Assembly: GCA_019112875.1 (NCBI GenBank)
Contig: DXIO01000105.1
Coordinates: forward strand, 1-63,501
DNA length: 63,501 nt
Direction of reading: 5' to 3'
From: Candidatus Aquabacterium excrementipullorum
Lineage (GTDB): Bacteria; Pseudomonadota; Gammaproteobacteria; Burkholderiales; Burkholderiaceae_C
Part shown: in pieces, positions 18,045 to 28,890 of the stretch
Layout: each line of letters starts with the position of its first letter
Numbering within the stretch: position 1 is the first letter of the stretch
Notes under the pieces: generated by a model
Database searches by the model: none
What the model saw: the letters and a program-made list of their open reading frames with translations, nothing else
Told to the model about the DNA's origin: nothing
Translations under genes and position numbers: made by a program

Positions 18045-18275
18045 TCACCAGTCGCCGTGTGCCGACTCCAGCGCACCGATCTCGTCGGCCTCCAGCCCCA
18101 GGGCACGGGCGGCCGAACTGCGCATGTGGTCGATGGCATTGAAGCTCATCGCGCGGCGGCGGCTGTCCATCGCTTCCACCGGGAAGCAGTCGCCGTGGCC
18201 ATCCGAGGCCAGGTTCGGCATCCACGAGGCGGAGGCGTTGAGGGCGATGGCGGGAGCGTCGTGCATGGGCTTCAT
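18045..18275 (-). CDS. Small hypothetical protein (76 residues) inside the glycogen block
   Basis: Starts MKPMHDAPAIALNASASWMP with a strong GAGGAGG ribosome site 5 nt before the ATG. The protein is acidic, has no signal or membrane segment and one cysteine (GHGDCFPVEAM), and carries a helix-rich C-terminal half (SFNAIDHMRSSAARALGLEADEIGALE in two parts). It is opposite in direction to the glg genes, ending toward the bidirectional terminator. I do not recognise a family. Coding status rests on the ribosome site and sensible codon use. Confidence 0.6.
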   Translation of the reverse strand: MKPMHDAPAIALNASASWMPNLASDGHGDCFPVEAMDSRRRAMSFNAIDHMRSSAARALGLEADEIGALESAHGDW

Positions 18276-18527
18276 GGGGCCTCCTCGGGGCGTGTCTTGG
18301 GGTGGTCTTGACCGTCTGTCGGCCAGTGTTCCCGACAAGCCCCTTCGACACAGTCGGCCAAAGCCCAAGATCCTGTAGGCATCGCACTACACGGGTTCCC
18401 ACTGACGCACCTCGTGCAACGCGGGATGGCGCGGCCGTAGGCGCTCTCTGACAATCCCCGTGCGCTTGCCTGACGATGCTTTGATCCTTGGACGACTGCT
18501 GCAAAGCACCATGCTTTTTAAAGTGCA

Positions 18528-18554
18528 TGGGCGGTGTTTGTTTTGCACCGCCCA
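18528..18554 (+). promoter_or_regulatory. Hairpin in the glgB leader
   Basis: A perfect 9-bp stem TGGGCGGTG (18528-18536) / CACCGCCCA (18546-18554) with a 9-nt U/G-rich loop lies 20 nt before the glgB start. There is no T-run, so it is not a simple terminator. It could protect the mRNA, act in translation control, or be an operator. It ends the 299-bp gap 18276-18574, which otherwise holds only the presumed divergent promoters. Confidence 0.5.
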
Positions 18555-18574
18555 CACATCAAAAGAGGCACGTC

Positions 18575-20497
18575 ATGTTGATGGACGCATGGTCGGGATC
18601 GCAGGGCAGCACCGCCCATCACCACGCCGAGTCGCGCGGTGCGACCGCGCAAGGCCATCGTGCCATGGGTGCCCATCTGCGGCTGGATCGGGGTGTGGCC
18701 GGGGCCCGATTCAGGGTCTGGGCGCCGAACGCCCGTGCCGTCAGCGTGATCGGCGATTTCAATGGCTGGCAGGGCGGGGTGCACAAGCTGCATCCGCTCA
18801 GCGACGATTCCGGCGTCTGGGACGGCTTCGTGCCGGGCGCCCACCATGGTCAGCGCTACAAGTACCGCATCGAACCCCAGCAGGGCCCCGCCATCGACAA
18901 GGCCGACCCTTACGCCTTCCTCGCGGAAGAGCCGCCACGCACCGGCTCCGTGTTGTGGGACCTGTCCTACGAATGGCGCGATGGCGACTGGATGGCCCAT
19001 CGCATGGCCCGCAACGCGCTGGGCTCGCCCATGGCCATCTACGAGCTGCATGCCGGCTCGTGGCGCCCCGGCCGTGATGGCCGCCGCTTTCTGGGCTACG
19101 AGGAACTGGCCGACGAACTGATCCCCTACCTGATCGAGATGGGCTTCACCCACGTGGAGCTGATGCCGCTGACGGAACATCCCTTCTACGGCTCATGGGG
19201 CTACCAGACCACCGGCTACTTCGCGGCCACCTCCCGCTACGGCACGCCGCAGCAACTCATGCGTTTCGTCGACCGCCTGCACCAGGCCGGCATCGGCGTG
19301 ATCCTGGACTGGGTGCCCTCGCACTTTCCGAACGACGCGCACGGCCTGGCCGCCTTCGATGGCACGCACCTGTACGAGCACGCGGATCCGCGCCAGGGCT
19401 TCCACCCTGAATGGAACAGCCTGATCTTCAACTACGGCCGTCACGAGGTGGCTGATTTCCTGATCGACAGTGCCCTGTTCTGGCTCAGCCATTACCACTT
19501 CGACGGCCTGCGGGTGGATGGCGTGGCCTCGATGCTCTACCTGGACTACGCCCGCAAGGCCGGCGAGTGGATCCCCAACAAGCATGGCGGCCACGAGAAC
19601 CTCGAGGCGGTGGCCTTCCTGCGCCGCCTGAACACCGAGGTCTACGCCCGCCATCCCGATGTGCAGATGATCGCGGAAGAGTCCACCGCCTGGCCGGGCG
19701 TGAGCCGTCCGGTGGGCCACCCCGATGGGCTGGCCGGCCTGGGCTTCGGCCTGAAATGGAACCTGGGCTGGATGCACGACACGCTGCGCCACTTCGCGCG
19801 TGATCCGCTGTACCGCGGCTTTCACCTGGATGACCTGAGCTTCGGCCTGGTCTACGCGTTCAGCGAGAACTTCGTGCTCTCGCTCTCGCATGACGAGGTG
19901 GTGCACGGCAAGGGCTCGCTGCTGGGCCGCCAGTTCGGTGACAAGTGGCAGCGCTTCGCCAACCTGCGCACCTTGTACGGCCTGATGTGGGGCCACCCCG
20001 GCAAGAAGCTGCTGTTCATGGGCGGCGAACTGGGCGTGGAGCGCGAATGGCACCACGAGGCCACGCTGGACTGGAACCTGCTGCAGGACCCGCTTAACGC
20101 CGGCCTGCGCCGCTGGGTGGCCGATCTCAACCGGGTGTACCGAGCCCACCCCGCGCTGTTCGAGATCGATTTCAGCGAGCAGGGCTTTCACTGGCTGGTG
20201 CGCGACGACGCCCACCATGGCGTGGTCGCCTTCCTGCGCCAGGGCCACGACGAAGCCCATCCGGTGCTGGTGGTGCTGAACCTGACACCGGAGGTGCGCC
20301 ACGGCTATCGCCTGGGGGTGCCTTTGCAAGGTCACTGGCGCGAACTGCTCAACAGCGACGCGTCGACCTATGGCGGCAGTGGCGTGGGCAACCTGGGCGG
20401 CGTCGACGCATTGCAGGTGCCGCACCACCACCAGCCGTGTTCTCTCACCTTGACGCTGCCGCCACTGGCCGCGCTCTTTTTCGAGGCGCCGCGATGA
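18575..20497 (+). CDS. glgB: 1,4-alpha-glucan branching enzyme GlgB
   Basis: A 640-residue GH13 enzyme that makes alpha-1,6 branches in glycogen. Domains are an N-terminal CBM48 ([20 protein letters not shown]), the TIM barrel, and a C-terminal beta domain. The nucleophile Asp315 is in [14 protein letters not shown], the acid lies in [12 protein letters not shown], and the stabiliser in [14 protein letters not shown]. It is shorter than the 728-residue E. coli enzyme because it lacks the first N-terminal module. ATG 18575 (MLMDAWSGS) follows an AGAGG site; an upstream in-frame start would place the leader hairpin inside the gene. First gene of the glgB-glgC-treZ-malQ/treY-glgA run. Confidence 0.94.
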   Translation: MLMDAWSGSQGSTAHHHAESRGATAQGHRAMGAHLRLDRGVAGARFRVWAPNARAVSVIGDFNGWQGGVHKLHPLSDDSGVWDGFVPGAHHGQRYKYRIEPQQGPAIDKADPYAFLAEEPPRTGSVLWDLSYEWRDGDWMAHRMARNALGSPMAIYELHAGSWRPGRDGRRFLGYEELADELIPYLIEMGFTHVELMPLTEHPFYGSWGYQTTGYFAATSRYGTPQQLMRFVDRLHQAGIGVILDWVPSHFPNDAHGLAAFDGTHLYEHADPRQGFHPEWNSLIFNYGRHEVADFLIDSALFWLSHYHFDGLRVDGVASMLYLDYARKAGEWIPNKHGGHENLEAVAFLRRLNTEVYARHPDVQMIAEESTAWPGVSRPVGHPDGLAGLGFGLKWNLGWMHDTLRHFARDPLYRGFHLDDLSFGLVYAFSENFVLSLSHDEVVHGKGSLLGRQFGDKWQRFANLRTLYGLMWGHPGKKLLFMGGELGVEREWHHEATLDWNLLQDPLNAGLRRWVADLNRVYRAHPALFEIDFSEQGFHWLVRDDAHHGVVAFLRQGHDEAHPVLVVLNLTPEVRHGYRLGVPLQGHWRELLNSDASTYGGSGVGNLGGVDALQVPHHHQPCSLTLTLPPLAALFFEAPR

Positions 20498-20554
20498 CCC
20501 GCGTCACCTCATCAACTGAATCGACAGGGCCACGAGCCCTCATTGGAGACTGAC

Positions 20555-21769
20555 ATGATCGCAGGCAAAACTGTATTGGCCATCGTGATGGCCGGCGGAG
20601 AAGGCACCCGGCTCAGCCCGCTCACTGCCGAGCGTTCCAAGCCGGCGGTGCCCTTCAACGGCCGTCACCGCATCGTCGATTTCGTTCTCTCCAACCTGAT
20701 CAACAGCAAGATCTATTCGGTCTACCTGCTGGTGCAGTACAAATCGCAGAGCCTGATCGAGCACGTTCGGCGCACCTGGGTGATGAGCCCGCTGATGCCC
20801 AACCAGTTCATCACCGTGGTGCCGCCGCAGATGCAGCGTGGCCCCGAGTGGTTCCAGGGCACGGCCGATTCGGTCTACCAGAACATGCACCTGATCCAGT
20901 CGATGAAGCCGGACCTGGTGGTGGTGTTCGGTGCCGATCACGTCTACCGCATGGACGTGCGGCAGATGATCCAGTTCCACGTCGACAACAACGCCGATGC
21001 CACCGTGGCTGCACTGCCCGTGCCGCTCAGCCAGGTCTCGTCCTTCGGCATCGTCAAGACGGACGGCAGCGGCCGCATCCGCGATTTCCAGGAAAAGCCG
21101 GCGCATGCCGAACCCATGCCGGGCCGCGCAGACCGTGCGCTGGCCTCGATGGGCAATTACGTCTTCAACACCGACCTGCTGCTGGCTTCGCTGGAGAAGG
21201 CCCACGCCAACGGCCAGCATGACTTCGGCAAGCACGTGCTGCCCACCCTGACCGACAGCCACCGCGTGATGGCCTACGACTTCGCCACCAACAAGGTGCC
21301 CGGCGTGCATGACTTCGAAGAGGCCGGCTATTGGCGTGACGTGGGCACCATCGAGTCCTACTACGAAGCCAATTTCGACACCCTGGGCGAGCAGCCGCGC
21401 TTTTCCATGCACAACGCGTTGTGGCCCATCCAGGCCAGCCCCGACCACACCGAGGCCGCGCAACTGTACGACGCCACCATCAAGGGCGCGTCCATCGGCG
21501 CCGGGGTGCACGTGCGCCGCGCCCTGATCGAGCGCAGCCTGCTGCGCCGCAGCGTGCGCGTGGACAGCAATGCCGAAGTGATCGGCTCCATCGTGATGGA
21601 CCGCACCACCATCGGCGAGGGCGCTCGCATCCGCCGCGCCATCATCGACTCGGACAACGTGATTCCGCCGGGCATGCGCATCGGCTACGACCTTGATGCG
21701 GATCGCCAGCGCTTTCATGTGAGCGACAGCGGCATCGTGGTCATCGGCAAGGGGCAGCTGCGCGCATGA
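20555..21769 (+). CDS. glgC: Glucose-1-phosphate adenylyltransferase GlgC
   Basis: A 404-residue enzyme making ADP-glucose, the committed step of bacterial glycogen synthesis. The nucleotidyltransferase motif [20 protein letters not shown] is at residues 12-35, the substrate-binding [10 protein letters not shown] follows, then [10 protein letters not shown] and [16 protein letters not shown] left-handed beta-helix closes the protein (repeats ending in [17 protein letters not shown]). ATG 20555 has a GGAG site; an in-frame TTG lies four codons earlier. The stop overlaps the treZ start, linking ADP-glucose supply to trehalose making. Allosteric control by glycolytic intermediates is typical of the family. 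Confidence 0.96.
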   Translation: MIAGKTVLAIVMAGGEGTRLSPLTAERSKPAVPFNGRHRIVDFVLSNLINSKIYSVYLLVQYKSQSLIEHVRRTWVMSPLMPNQFITVVPPQMQRGPEWFQGTADSVYQNMHLIQSMKPDLVVVFGADHVYRMDVRQMIQFHVDNNADATVAALPVPLSQVSSFGIVKTDGSGRIRDFQEKPAHAEPMPGRADRALASMGNYVFNTDLLLASLEKAHANGQHDFGKHVLPTLTDSHRVMAYDFATNKVPGVHDFEEAGYWRDVGTIESYYEANFDTLGEQPRFSMHNALWPIQASPDHTEAAQLYDATIKGASIGAGVHVRRALIERSLLRRSVRVDSNAEVIGSIVMDRTTIGEGARIRRAIIDSDNVIPPGMRIGYDLDADRQRFHVSDSGIVVIGKGQLRA

Positions 21770-23730
21770 TGACCGACACCGTGAGCGCCCTCGAAGGCGA
21801 AGACCTGGGCCAGGACCGGTGCCCGGTGCCGGACACGCTGCCTTCCGACGTGGAGCCCATCGCGCCCGTGGTGCCCGGCCTGGGGCGGTGCCTGCACACC
21901 ATGCCCTTCGGACCCGTGCGCATCGATCCCGACGACACGCGCTCCGGGTATGCGTTCCGGCTCTGGGCGCCATCGGCGCCGAAGGTGGACCTCGTCTTCC
22001 AGCCAGCATCAGGCGGCCGCCTGGAACTGCCCTGCGAGAAGGCCGAGGGCGGCTGGTGGCATGTGAAGGTGCCGCAGGCCCGCGCGGGTGACCGCTACGG
22101 TTTCGCCGTGGACACCGAGCACGGCATGCTGGACGTGCCCGATCCCGCCTCGCGCTACAACCCCGATGGCGTGCACCAGCCGAGCCAGGTGCTCGATCCG
22201 CGTTCCTTCGACTGGGGCGAGGACATGGCCTGGCAAGGGCGCCCCTGGGCCGAGGCGGTGGTCTACGAACTGCACGTGGGCACTTTCACGCCGGAGGGTA
22301 CCTATGCCGCCGCCGAGCGCCGCCTGGACCACCTGGCCGCGCTCGGCGTGACCGCCATCGAACTGATGCCGCTGGGCGCCTCGCCCGGCCGGCGCGGCTG
22401 GGGCTACGACGTGGTGTTGCCTTACGCCCCCCAGCCTGCCTACGGCCATCCCAACGACCTGAAGGCCTTCATCCGGGCGGCGCATCAGCGTGGCCTGATG
22501 GTGCTGCTGGACGTGGTCTACAACCATTTCGGGCCCGATGGCAACTACCTGCATGCCTATGCGCGCGAGTTCTTCAACCCGGCGCACCAGACACCCTGGG
22601 GCGATGCGATCAACTTCGACGCGGCGCATGCGCCCACGGTGCGCGATTTCTACATCCACAATGCGCTGTACTGGTTGACCGAATACCGCTTCGACGGCCT
22701 GCGCATCGACGCCGCGCACGCGATGGTGGACCAGTCGGGCGACCATTTCCTGACCGAGCTGTCGCGTCGTGCCCGTGAAGCCACCCATGGTCGCCAGGTC
22801 CACCTGGTGCTGGAGAACAACCGCAACGAAGCCCATCACCTGGGGCGTCCCGGCGTGCCGGGCCTGTTCGAGGCGCAGTGGAACGACGATTTCCACCAGG
22901 CCGCCCACGTGCTGCTGACGGGCGAAACCCATGGCTACTACCGCGACTTCGCCGAACAGCCGCTGCGGCAGCTGGTGCGTTGCGTGGCCGAAGGCTTTGC
23001 CTTCCAGGGCGAGCCGTCCCTGCACGATGGCGGCCCCAGGGGCGAGCCGAGCCGGGCCTTGCCGCCCACCTGCTTTGTCAATTTCCTTCAGAACCACGAT
23101 CAGACCGGCAACCGGGCCTTCGGAGAGCGGCTGACCGCCTTGAGCGCGCCTGCACCGCTCAAGGCCCTGGCCTGCATCCAGCTGCTGTCGCCGGGGGTGC
23201 CAATGCTTTTCATGGGCGAAGAGTTCGGCACCATCGCGCCCTTCCACTACTTCTGTGACTTCCAGGGCGACCTGGCCCGCGCGGTGCGCGAAGGCCGCCG
23301 CAAGGAACATGCACAGGGGCCGGAAGGCGAGGGTGGGCCACCGGTGCCCGATCCCAACGATCCCACGGTGTTCGGGGCGAGCACGCTGGATTGGGACGAA
23401 CTGCGCGCCGCCCCCCACCGCGACTGGCTGGCCTTCTACACCCAGGCCCTGGCCGTGCGGGCCCACATGGTGGTGCCTCGGCTGGCTCTGATCCGTGCGG
23501 AAGATGTCAGCAGCCGATTCCTGGGCGAACGCACGGTCGAGGTCAGCTGGCCGACGCAAGGGGCCGGCACGCTGGTGCTTCGGGCCCACCTGCACGAGGC
23601 CCCCAGCGAGCCGCTGCCGCGCGTGGACGGCGCGCTGCTGTTCGGCGTGGGCGACGACCACGGCGCGCTGCCTGGCGCCCTGGGCCCGTGGTCGGTGCGT
23701 GTGCACCTGGTGGAGGATCCGCTGCCATGA
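21766..23730 (+). CDS. treZ: Maltooligosyltrehalose trehalohydrolase TreZ
   Basis: A 654-residue GH13 enzyme that releases trehalose from maltooligosyl trehalose made by TreY. After a 55-residue variable N-terminus comes a CBM48-like domain ([17 protein letters not shown]). The barrel follows with the nucleophile Asp315 in LRIDAAHAM, the acid Glu350 in [13 protein letters not shown], and [25 protein letters not shown] and [10 protein letters not shown] are TreZ-typical. The start is an ATGATG in which the first ATG overlaps the glgC stop. Its own stop overlaps the start of the malQ-treY fusion, so the two partner enzymes are translated together. Confidence 0.95.
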   Translation: MMTDTVSALEGEDLGQDRCPVPDTLPSDVEPIAPVVPGLGRCLHTMPFGPVRIDPDDTRSGYAFRLWAPSAPKVDLVFQPASGGRLELPCEKAEGGWWHVKVPQARAGDRYGFAVDTEHGMLDVPDPASRYNPDGVHQPSQVLDPRSFDWGEDMAWQGRPWAEAVVYELHVGTFTPEGTYAAAERRLDHLAALGVTAIELMPLGASPGRRGWGYDVVLPYAPQPAYGHPNDLKAFIRAAHQRGLMVLLDVVYNHFGPDGNYLHAYAREFFNPAHQTPWGDAINFDAAHAPTVRDFYIHNALYWLTEYRFDGLRIDAAHAMVDQSGDHFLTELSRRAREATHGRQVHLVLENNRNEAHHLGRPGVPGLFEAQWNDDFHQAAHVLLTGETHGYYRDFAEQPLRQLVRCVAEGFAFQGEPSLHDGGPRGEPSRALPPTCFVNFLQNHDQTGNRAFGERLTALSAPAPLKALACIQLLSPGVPMLFMGEEFGTIAPFHYFCDFQGDLARAVREGRRKEHAQGPEGEGGPPVPDPNDPTVFGASTLDWDELRAAPHRDWLAFYTQALAVRAHMVVPRLALIRAEDVSSRFLGERTVEVSWPTQGAGTLVLRAHLHEAPSEPLPRVDGALLFGVGDDHGALPGALGPWSVRVHLVEDPLP

Positions 23731-26700
23731 CCTCGCTGCTGACCCTGTTGTGCCACCAGTTGGGCATCGCGCTGGATTACCAGGACGCCTGGGGCCGTGT
23801 CACCACGGTGGACGTCGTTACCCTGCGCCGTGTCTGCAAGGCCATGGGCTACCCGGCCGCCGACGATGACGAGGCGGCGCAGTCGCTGGGCGCCCTGCGT
23901 GAGCGGGCCGAGCACGAAACGCTGCCACCTGCGCTCGTGGTGACGGCCTCGGCCGCGCCACTGGCCTGCCCCTTGCGGCTGCCTGCCGAGCAGATCGGCA
24001 GGCCGGTGACGTGGTTCATCTCGCTCGAAGGCGGGCAGAGCCTTCAGGGCACCTCGGTGGCCTCGGCCGCCGACCTCACCCCGCCCTTCCCGGCCGAACT
24101 GCTGAGGGGCGATGGCCCACGCCTGGTCCCCGCCGTGATCGAGCTGCCGCCTGGCCTGCCGGCCGGCTACCACCGTCTGGCCCTGGAGGCCGGCGAGCCA
24201 CGCCAGGCCATCGGCGCCACGAGCCTGGTCGTGTGCCCGCCCCGTGCGCACGAACTGGCCGGTCCGCTCGATCCGCATCCTCGCGTGTGGGGCTTGTCCG
24301 TCCAGCTCTACGCCGTGCGCAACCGTGCCAACTGGGGCATGGGCGATTTCGGGGATCTGCGCGAACTGGTGCAGATGGCCGCGCGGGCGGGCGCCGATTT
24401 CGTCGGCATCAACCCGCTGCATGCGCTGTTCCCGCATGACCCCGAGCAGGCTTCGCCTTACAGCCCGTCGAGCCGGCAGTGGACGCACGTGCTGTACCTG
24501 GACGTGGAGGACATCCACGAATATGCCGAGTGCGATGACTGTCAGCGCCTGGTGGGTTCGCCTGCCTGGCGTGCCCGGCTGCAGGCCCTGCGCGATGCCC
24601 CCATGGTGGACTATGCCGGCGTGGCCGAACTCAAGTTCCAGGTCTTCGAACTGCTGTACGCGAGGTTCCGATCGCAGCACCTCGAGCGTGGCACGGCGCG
24701 CGCCCGGCGCTTCCGCCAGTTCCAGCGCACGCATGGGCGCAACCTGCGTCTGCAGGCCTTGTACGACGCGTTGCAGCGCTATTTCCATCGCAAGGATGCC
24801 GCGTTGTGGGGCTGGCCCGTGTGGCCGCAGGCCTACCGCGATGTGCGTGGGCAGGCCGTGCGCGACTTCGCCAGCAGCCATGAGGCCGATGTCGAGTTCT
24901 TCGAATACCTGCAATGGCAGGCCGAGCTGCAGCTGGAAGCCGTGCAGACGCTGGCGCGCGAACTGGGCATGCGCATCGGCCTGTACCGGGATCTGGCCAT
25001 CGGCGTGAACCCCGGTGGTGCCGAGACGTGGGCGCAGCCGGCCCTGTACGCGCAAGGTGTCCAGGTGGGCGCCCCCCCGGATGAGCTCAACCCCAACGGG
25101 CAGGACTGGGGCTTCTCGCCGCCCACCCCGCAGCGCCTGCGTGAAGCGGGCTTCAAGCCGGTGCTGGATGTGCTGCGTGCCAACATGCGCCACGCCGGTG
25201 CCTTGCGCATCGACCATGTCATGGGCCTGATGCGCCTGTTCTGGGTGGTGCCGGGCGGCGAGACGCTGCAGGGCACCTACGTGGCCAATCCGTTCGACGA
25301 ACTGCTGCGTCTGGTCTGCCTGGAAAGCCAGCGCCACCACTGCATTGTGATCGGTGAAGACCTCGGCATCGTGCCGCCCGAGGTCACCGCCGCGATGGAG
25401 CGCCACGGTCTGCTGTCCTACCGGCCCTTCTATTTCGAGCAGCACTGGCATGAAGGGCGGTTCAAGCCCCCGGCCGAATGGCCGCGCCGCGCGCTGGCCA
25501 CCGTGGGCACGCACGATCTGCCCACCTTGCGCGCCTACTGGACGGGCCACGACCTGCACCTGCGCGACGAACTGGGGGTCTACCGGGACCCCGAGCTGCG
25601 CAAGGGCCACATCGCCCGCCGGGCGCGCGAACGCGTGGCCCTGTTGCAGGCCCTGGGCGAGCAGAACCTGCTGACCGAGGGGTTGAGCGAATCGGTGGAC
25701 AGCGTGAGCGACCCGGATCCGCGCCTGGCCGTGACCGTGCACCGTTACGTGGCCCGCACCCCCGCCACCATGGTGGCCGTGCAGCTGGAGGATGTGCTGG
25801 GTGCGCTGGAGCAGGTCAACGTGCCGGGCACCAGCGAGGCCCAGTACCCCAACTGGCGCCGCAAGCTGACCCTGGACCTGGCCGCCCTGGCGCGCGATCC
25901 ACGCTGGACCTCGCTGACCCAGGCCTTGCGCGAGGAGCGTCCGCCACATCACCCCGTGGCCGCCAAGGATGAAGGCGCCTGGAACCCGGACCTGGCCGCC
26001 ATCCCGCGCGCCACCTACCGGCTCCAGCTGCACGCGGGCCTGCGCTTCAAGGACGCGCAGGCCCTGCTGCCCTACCTGAAGCGGCTGGGCATCAGCCACG
26101 TCTACACCTCGCCTTTCCTGAAGGCACGCGCTGGAAGCACGCATGGCTACGACGTGGTCGATCCGCGTGAGATCAACCCCGAGATCGGCACACAGGCCGA
26201 GTTCGAGGATTTCTGCGCGGCACTCAAGCAGCACGAGCTGCAGCTGCTGGTGGACATCGTGCCCAACCACATGGGCGTGCTGCAGGCGGACAATCCGCTG
26301 TGGCGCGAGGTGCTCGAGGACGGCCCGGCCTCTCGTTACGCCGATCATTTCGACATCGACTGGGCGCAGGCGGGTGACGAGGAGCACGGTGGTCGCGTGT
26401 TGCTGCCCGTGCTGGAGGGCCAGTACGGCCTGGTCCTGGAGCAGGGCAAGCTTCAGCTGGGCTGGTGGCCCGAAGGCCATACAGTGGTGCTGAACTACTA
26501 CGACCACCGCTTCATCATCGACCCGCGCGATCTGCCCTTGCTGATGGACGGTGGCCCGCACGCCAGCCTGGATGCCGAAGCCGCGCGCGAATGGCAAGCC
26601 TTGCGCCAGGGCTTCGAAAGCCTGCCACCCCGTCAGGACAAGGACTTGGCCCGTCAGGCCGAACGCCTGCGCCTGAAAGACGAGCTCAAACAGCGCCTGG

Positions 26701-28880
26701 GCATCCTGCTGCGCGACCATCCGGCCGCCCGCACCATCCTGCAGGCGCGGCTGGCCGCCTACAACGGCCACGTGGGCGATCCGCGCAGCTTCGATGCGCT
26801 GGACGACCTGCTGCAGCGCCAGGCCTGGCGTCTGGCCTCCTACCGGGTGGCCGATGGCGTCAACTACCGCCGCTTCTTCAACATCAACGACCTGGCCGGC
26901 ATTCGCACCGAGCGCGACGAGGTCTTCGAAATGTCGCACGCGCTGCTCTGGGACTGGTTCGAGCAGGGCCTTGTCAACGGTGTGCGGGTGGACCACCCCG
27001 ATGGCCTGGCCGATCCGCGCGCCTACCTGGAGCGCCTGCAGGCCAGCTTCAAGCGCATCAACGCGCGCCGCCATGGTGATGGCCAGGCCGCGCTGTACCT
27101 GATCGTCGAGAAGATCCTGGGCGAGACCGAGCAGATGCCGCCTGAATGGCCCGTGCACGGCGGCAGTGGCTACCGCTTCTGCAACCTCAGCACGCGCCTG
27201 CTGGTCGATCCCTCGCAGGAGACCCGGCTGAGCCGCGTCTACCGCGCCTTCACCGGCGAGAACCACGAGTTCGACGAGGTGCTGCTGCAGAGCAAGCGCC
27301 ATGTGATGGAGCATGAACTGGCCGCCGAGCTGCGCACCGTCACGCACCTGCTGCACGACATCACCCGCCGTGACCGTCGCACGCGCGACCACACGCCGCA
27401 CACGCTGCGCCTGGGCCTGATCGAATTGACGCTGGGCTTCCCGGTCTACCGCACCTACATCAGCGAGCGTGGTTTGTCCGTGCAGGACCGTGGCTGGATC
27501 GACACCGCCGTGCACGAGGCCATGCGCCGCCGCGGCCTGGAGGATGTCGGCGTGCTGCACCTGATCCGGGACACGCTGCTGACTGCGCCCACCGAGCCCG
27601 ATGCGCAGTTGCGCGAACTCAAGCTGGCCTTCGCGACACGCTTGCAGCAGTTCACCGCGCCGGTGATGGCCAAGTCGCTCGAAGATACGGCCTGCTACCG
27701 CTACAACCGATTGCTCGCGCTCAACGAGGTCGGGGGCGATCCGTCCGTGTTCGGCATGACGGTGGACGATTTCCACGAATCGCTCAAGCGCCTGGCCTTC
27801 ACGCACCCGCACGGCATGCTGGCCACGTCCACGCACGACAGCAAGCGCAGCGAGGACGTGCGCGCCCGCCTGGCCGTGCTGTCGGAGATGCCAGCTGCCT
27901 GGCGCCTGGCCCTGGCCCGCTGGCGCCGCCTGGCCGAGCCTTTCAAGCGCCGGGTCGACGGCGAAATGGTGCCCACCGCCAACGACGAATACATGATCTA
28001 CCAGAGCCTGCTGGGCATCTGGCCCATGACCCCCCCGGACGAGGCCGCGCGGCAGGATCTGGCCCAGCGCCTGGGCGACTACGCCCTCAAGGCCGTGCGG
28101 GAAGCCAAGGATCAGACCAGCTGGCGCCATCCCGATGGCCTGTATGAGGAGTCGGTGCTGGACTTCGCGCGCCGCCTCGTGCTCGATGACGGTGCCGCGG
28201 CCTTCCGCCAGGATTTCGCACGCCTGCAATCGCTGGTGGCGCGTTTCGGCGCCTGGAACAGCCTGTCGCTGCTGCTGCTCAAGATGGGCGGCCCCGGGGT
28301 GCCCGATACCTACCAGGGCTGCGAAGGGTGGAACTTCAGCCTGGTCGATCCGGACAACCGGCGCCCGGTGGACCACCTGGGCCTGTCGGCCCAACTCGAT
28401 GCGGTGACACGGGCCTGGCCCGAGGGCGCCACGCCCGACGGTTTGCGCGAGATGCAGGCCAGCCTGCACGACGGGCGCCTCAAGCTCTACCTGACCTGGC
28501 GAGGCCTGACGCTGCGCCAACGCTGGGAAGGGGTCTTCACGCATGGCGAATACCTGCCGCTGGCGGTGGACGGCGCTGCGCGCCGGCATGTGGTGGCGTT
28601 CGCGCGCCGCCATGGCGGGCAGACGGTGATCGTCGTCGTCTCACGCTTGTTGTTCACCTTGTGCCACGGCGATGAATCCATGCTGGCCGACGGCAGGGTC
28701 TGGGGAGACACCACACTCGTGCTGCCGCCGGGGGCTCCCGAGGCCTGGCAGGACGTGCTGGGTGGCCGTGTGGCCGGCGCCTCGCCTTCGCCGGACGGCC
28801 CGCTGCGCCTGGGCATCGCCGACGTCTTCCACAGTCTGCCGATGGCCGTGCTGGTGCCGCACGAGGCCTCTCCCGCCTGA
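23727..28880 (+). CDS. malQ-treY: Fused 4-alpha-glucanotransferase (MalQ) and maltooligosyltrehalose synthase (TreY)
   Basis: A single 1717-residue protein. Residues 1 to about 755 are a GH77 amylomaltase with catalytic Asp422 (GLYRDLAIGV), Glu544 (VIGEDLGIVP) and Asp597 (VGTHDLPTLRAYW). Residues about 757-1717 are TreY, which isomerises the reducing end of an alpha-glucan to trehalose: ATYRLQLHAGL, THGYDVVDP, nucleophile Asp1089 (VRVDHPDGLADP), Glu1128 (YLIVEKILGE) and Asp1371 (TSTHDSKRSEDVR). No frameshift or internal start is needed. Similar fusions are known in some proteobacteria. The MalQ part can lengthen short maltooligosaccharides for the TreY part. A GGAGG site precedes the ATG, which overlaps the treZ stop. 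Confidence 0.95.
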   Translation: MTSLLTLLCHQLGIALDYQDAWGRVTTVDVVTLRRVCKAMGYPAADDDEAAQSLGALRERAEHETLPPALVVTASAAPLACPLRLPAEQIGRPVTWFISLEGGQSLQGTSVASAADLTPPFPAELLRGDGPRLVPAVIELPPGLPAGYHRLALEAGEPRQAIGATSLVVCPPRAHELAGPLDPHPRVWGLSVQLYAVRNRANWGMGDFGDLRELVQMAARAGADFVGINPLHALFPHDPEQASPYSPSSRQWTHVLYLDVEDIHEYAECDDCQRLVGSPAWRARLQALRDAPMVDYAGVAELKFQVFELLYARFRSQHLERGTARARRFRQFQRTHGRNLRLQALYDALQRYFHRKDAALWGWPVWPQAYRDVRGQAVRDFASSHEADVEFFEYLQWQAELQLEAVQTLARELGMRIGLYRDLAIGVNPGGAETWAQPALYAQGVQVGAPPDELNPNGQDWGFSPPTPQRLREAGFKPVLDVLRANMRHAGALRIDHVMGLMRLFWVVPGGETLQGTYVANPFDELLRLVCLESQRHHCIVIGEDLGIVPPEVTAAMERHGLLSYRPFYFEQHWHEGRFKPPAEWPRRALATVGTHDLPTLRAYWTGHDLHLRDELGVYRDPELRKGHIARRARERVALLQALGEQNLLTEGLSESVDSVSDPDPRLAVTVHRYVARTPATMVAVQLEDVLGALEQVNVPGTSEAQYPNWRRKLTLDLAALARDPRWTSLTQALREERPPHHPVAAKDEGAWNPDLAAIPRATYRLQLHAGLRFKDAQALLPYLKRLGISHVYTSPFLKARAGSTHGYDVVDPREINPEIGTQAEFEDFCAALKQHELQLLVDIVPNHMGVLQADNPLWREVLEDGPASRYADHFDIDWAQAGDEEHGGRVLLPVLEGQYGLVLEQGKLQLGWWPEGHTVVLNYYDHRFIIDPRDLPLLMDGGPHASLDAEAAREWQALRQGFESLPPRQDKDLARQAERLRLKDELKQRLGILLRDHPAARTILQARLAAYNGHVGDPRSFDALDDLLQRQAWRLASYRVADGVNYRRFFNINDLAGIRTERDEVFEMSHALLWDWFEQGLVNGVRVDHPDGLADPRAYLERLQASFKRINARRHGDGQAALYLIVEKILGETEQMPPEWPVHGGSGYRFCNLSTRLLVDPSQETRLSRVYRAFTGENHEFDEVLLQSKRHVMEHELAAELRTVTHLLHDITRRDRRTRDHTPHTLRLGLIELTLGFPVYRTYISERGLSVQDRGWIDTAVHEAMRRRGLEDVGVLHLIRDTLLTAPTEPDAQLRELKLAFATRLQQFTAPVMAKSLEDTACYRYNRLLALNEVGGDPSVFGMTVDDFHESLKRLAFTHPHGMLATSTHDSKRSEDVRARLAVLSEMPAAWRLALARWRRLAEPFKRRVDGEMVPTANDEYMIYQSLLGIWPMTPPDEAARQDLAQRLGDYALKAVREAKDQTSWRHPDGLYEESVLDFARRLVLDDGAAAFRQDFARLQSLVARFGAWNSLSLLLLKMGGPGVPDTYQGCEGWNFSLVDPDNRRPVDHLGLSAQLDAVTRAWPEGATPDGLREMQASLHDGRLKLYLTWRGLTLRQRWEGVFTHGEYLPLAVDGAARRHVVAFARRHGGQTVIVVVSRLLFTLCHGDESMLADGRVWGDTTLVLPPGAPEAWQDVLGGRVAGASPSPDGPLRLGIADVFHSLPMAVLVPHEASPA

Positions 28881-28890
28881 ATTCCTGTCC

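Noticed and set aside
23436-28613. 1725-residue antisense reading frame opposite the MalQ-TreY gene
   Set aside because: It mirrors a gene with complete catalytic motifs on the plus strand. Its His/Gln/Val-rich composition is the usual result of reading high-GC coding DNA backwards.
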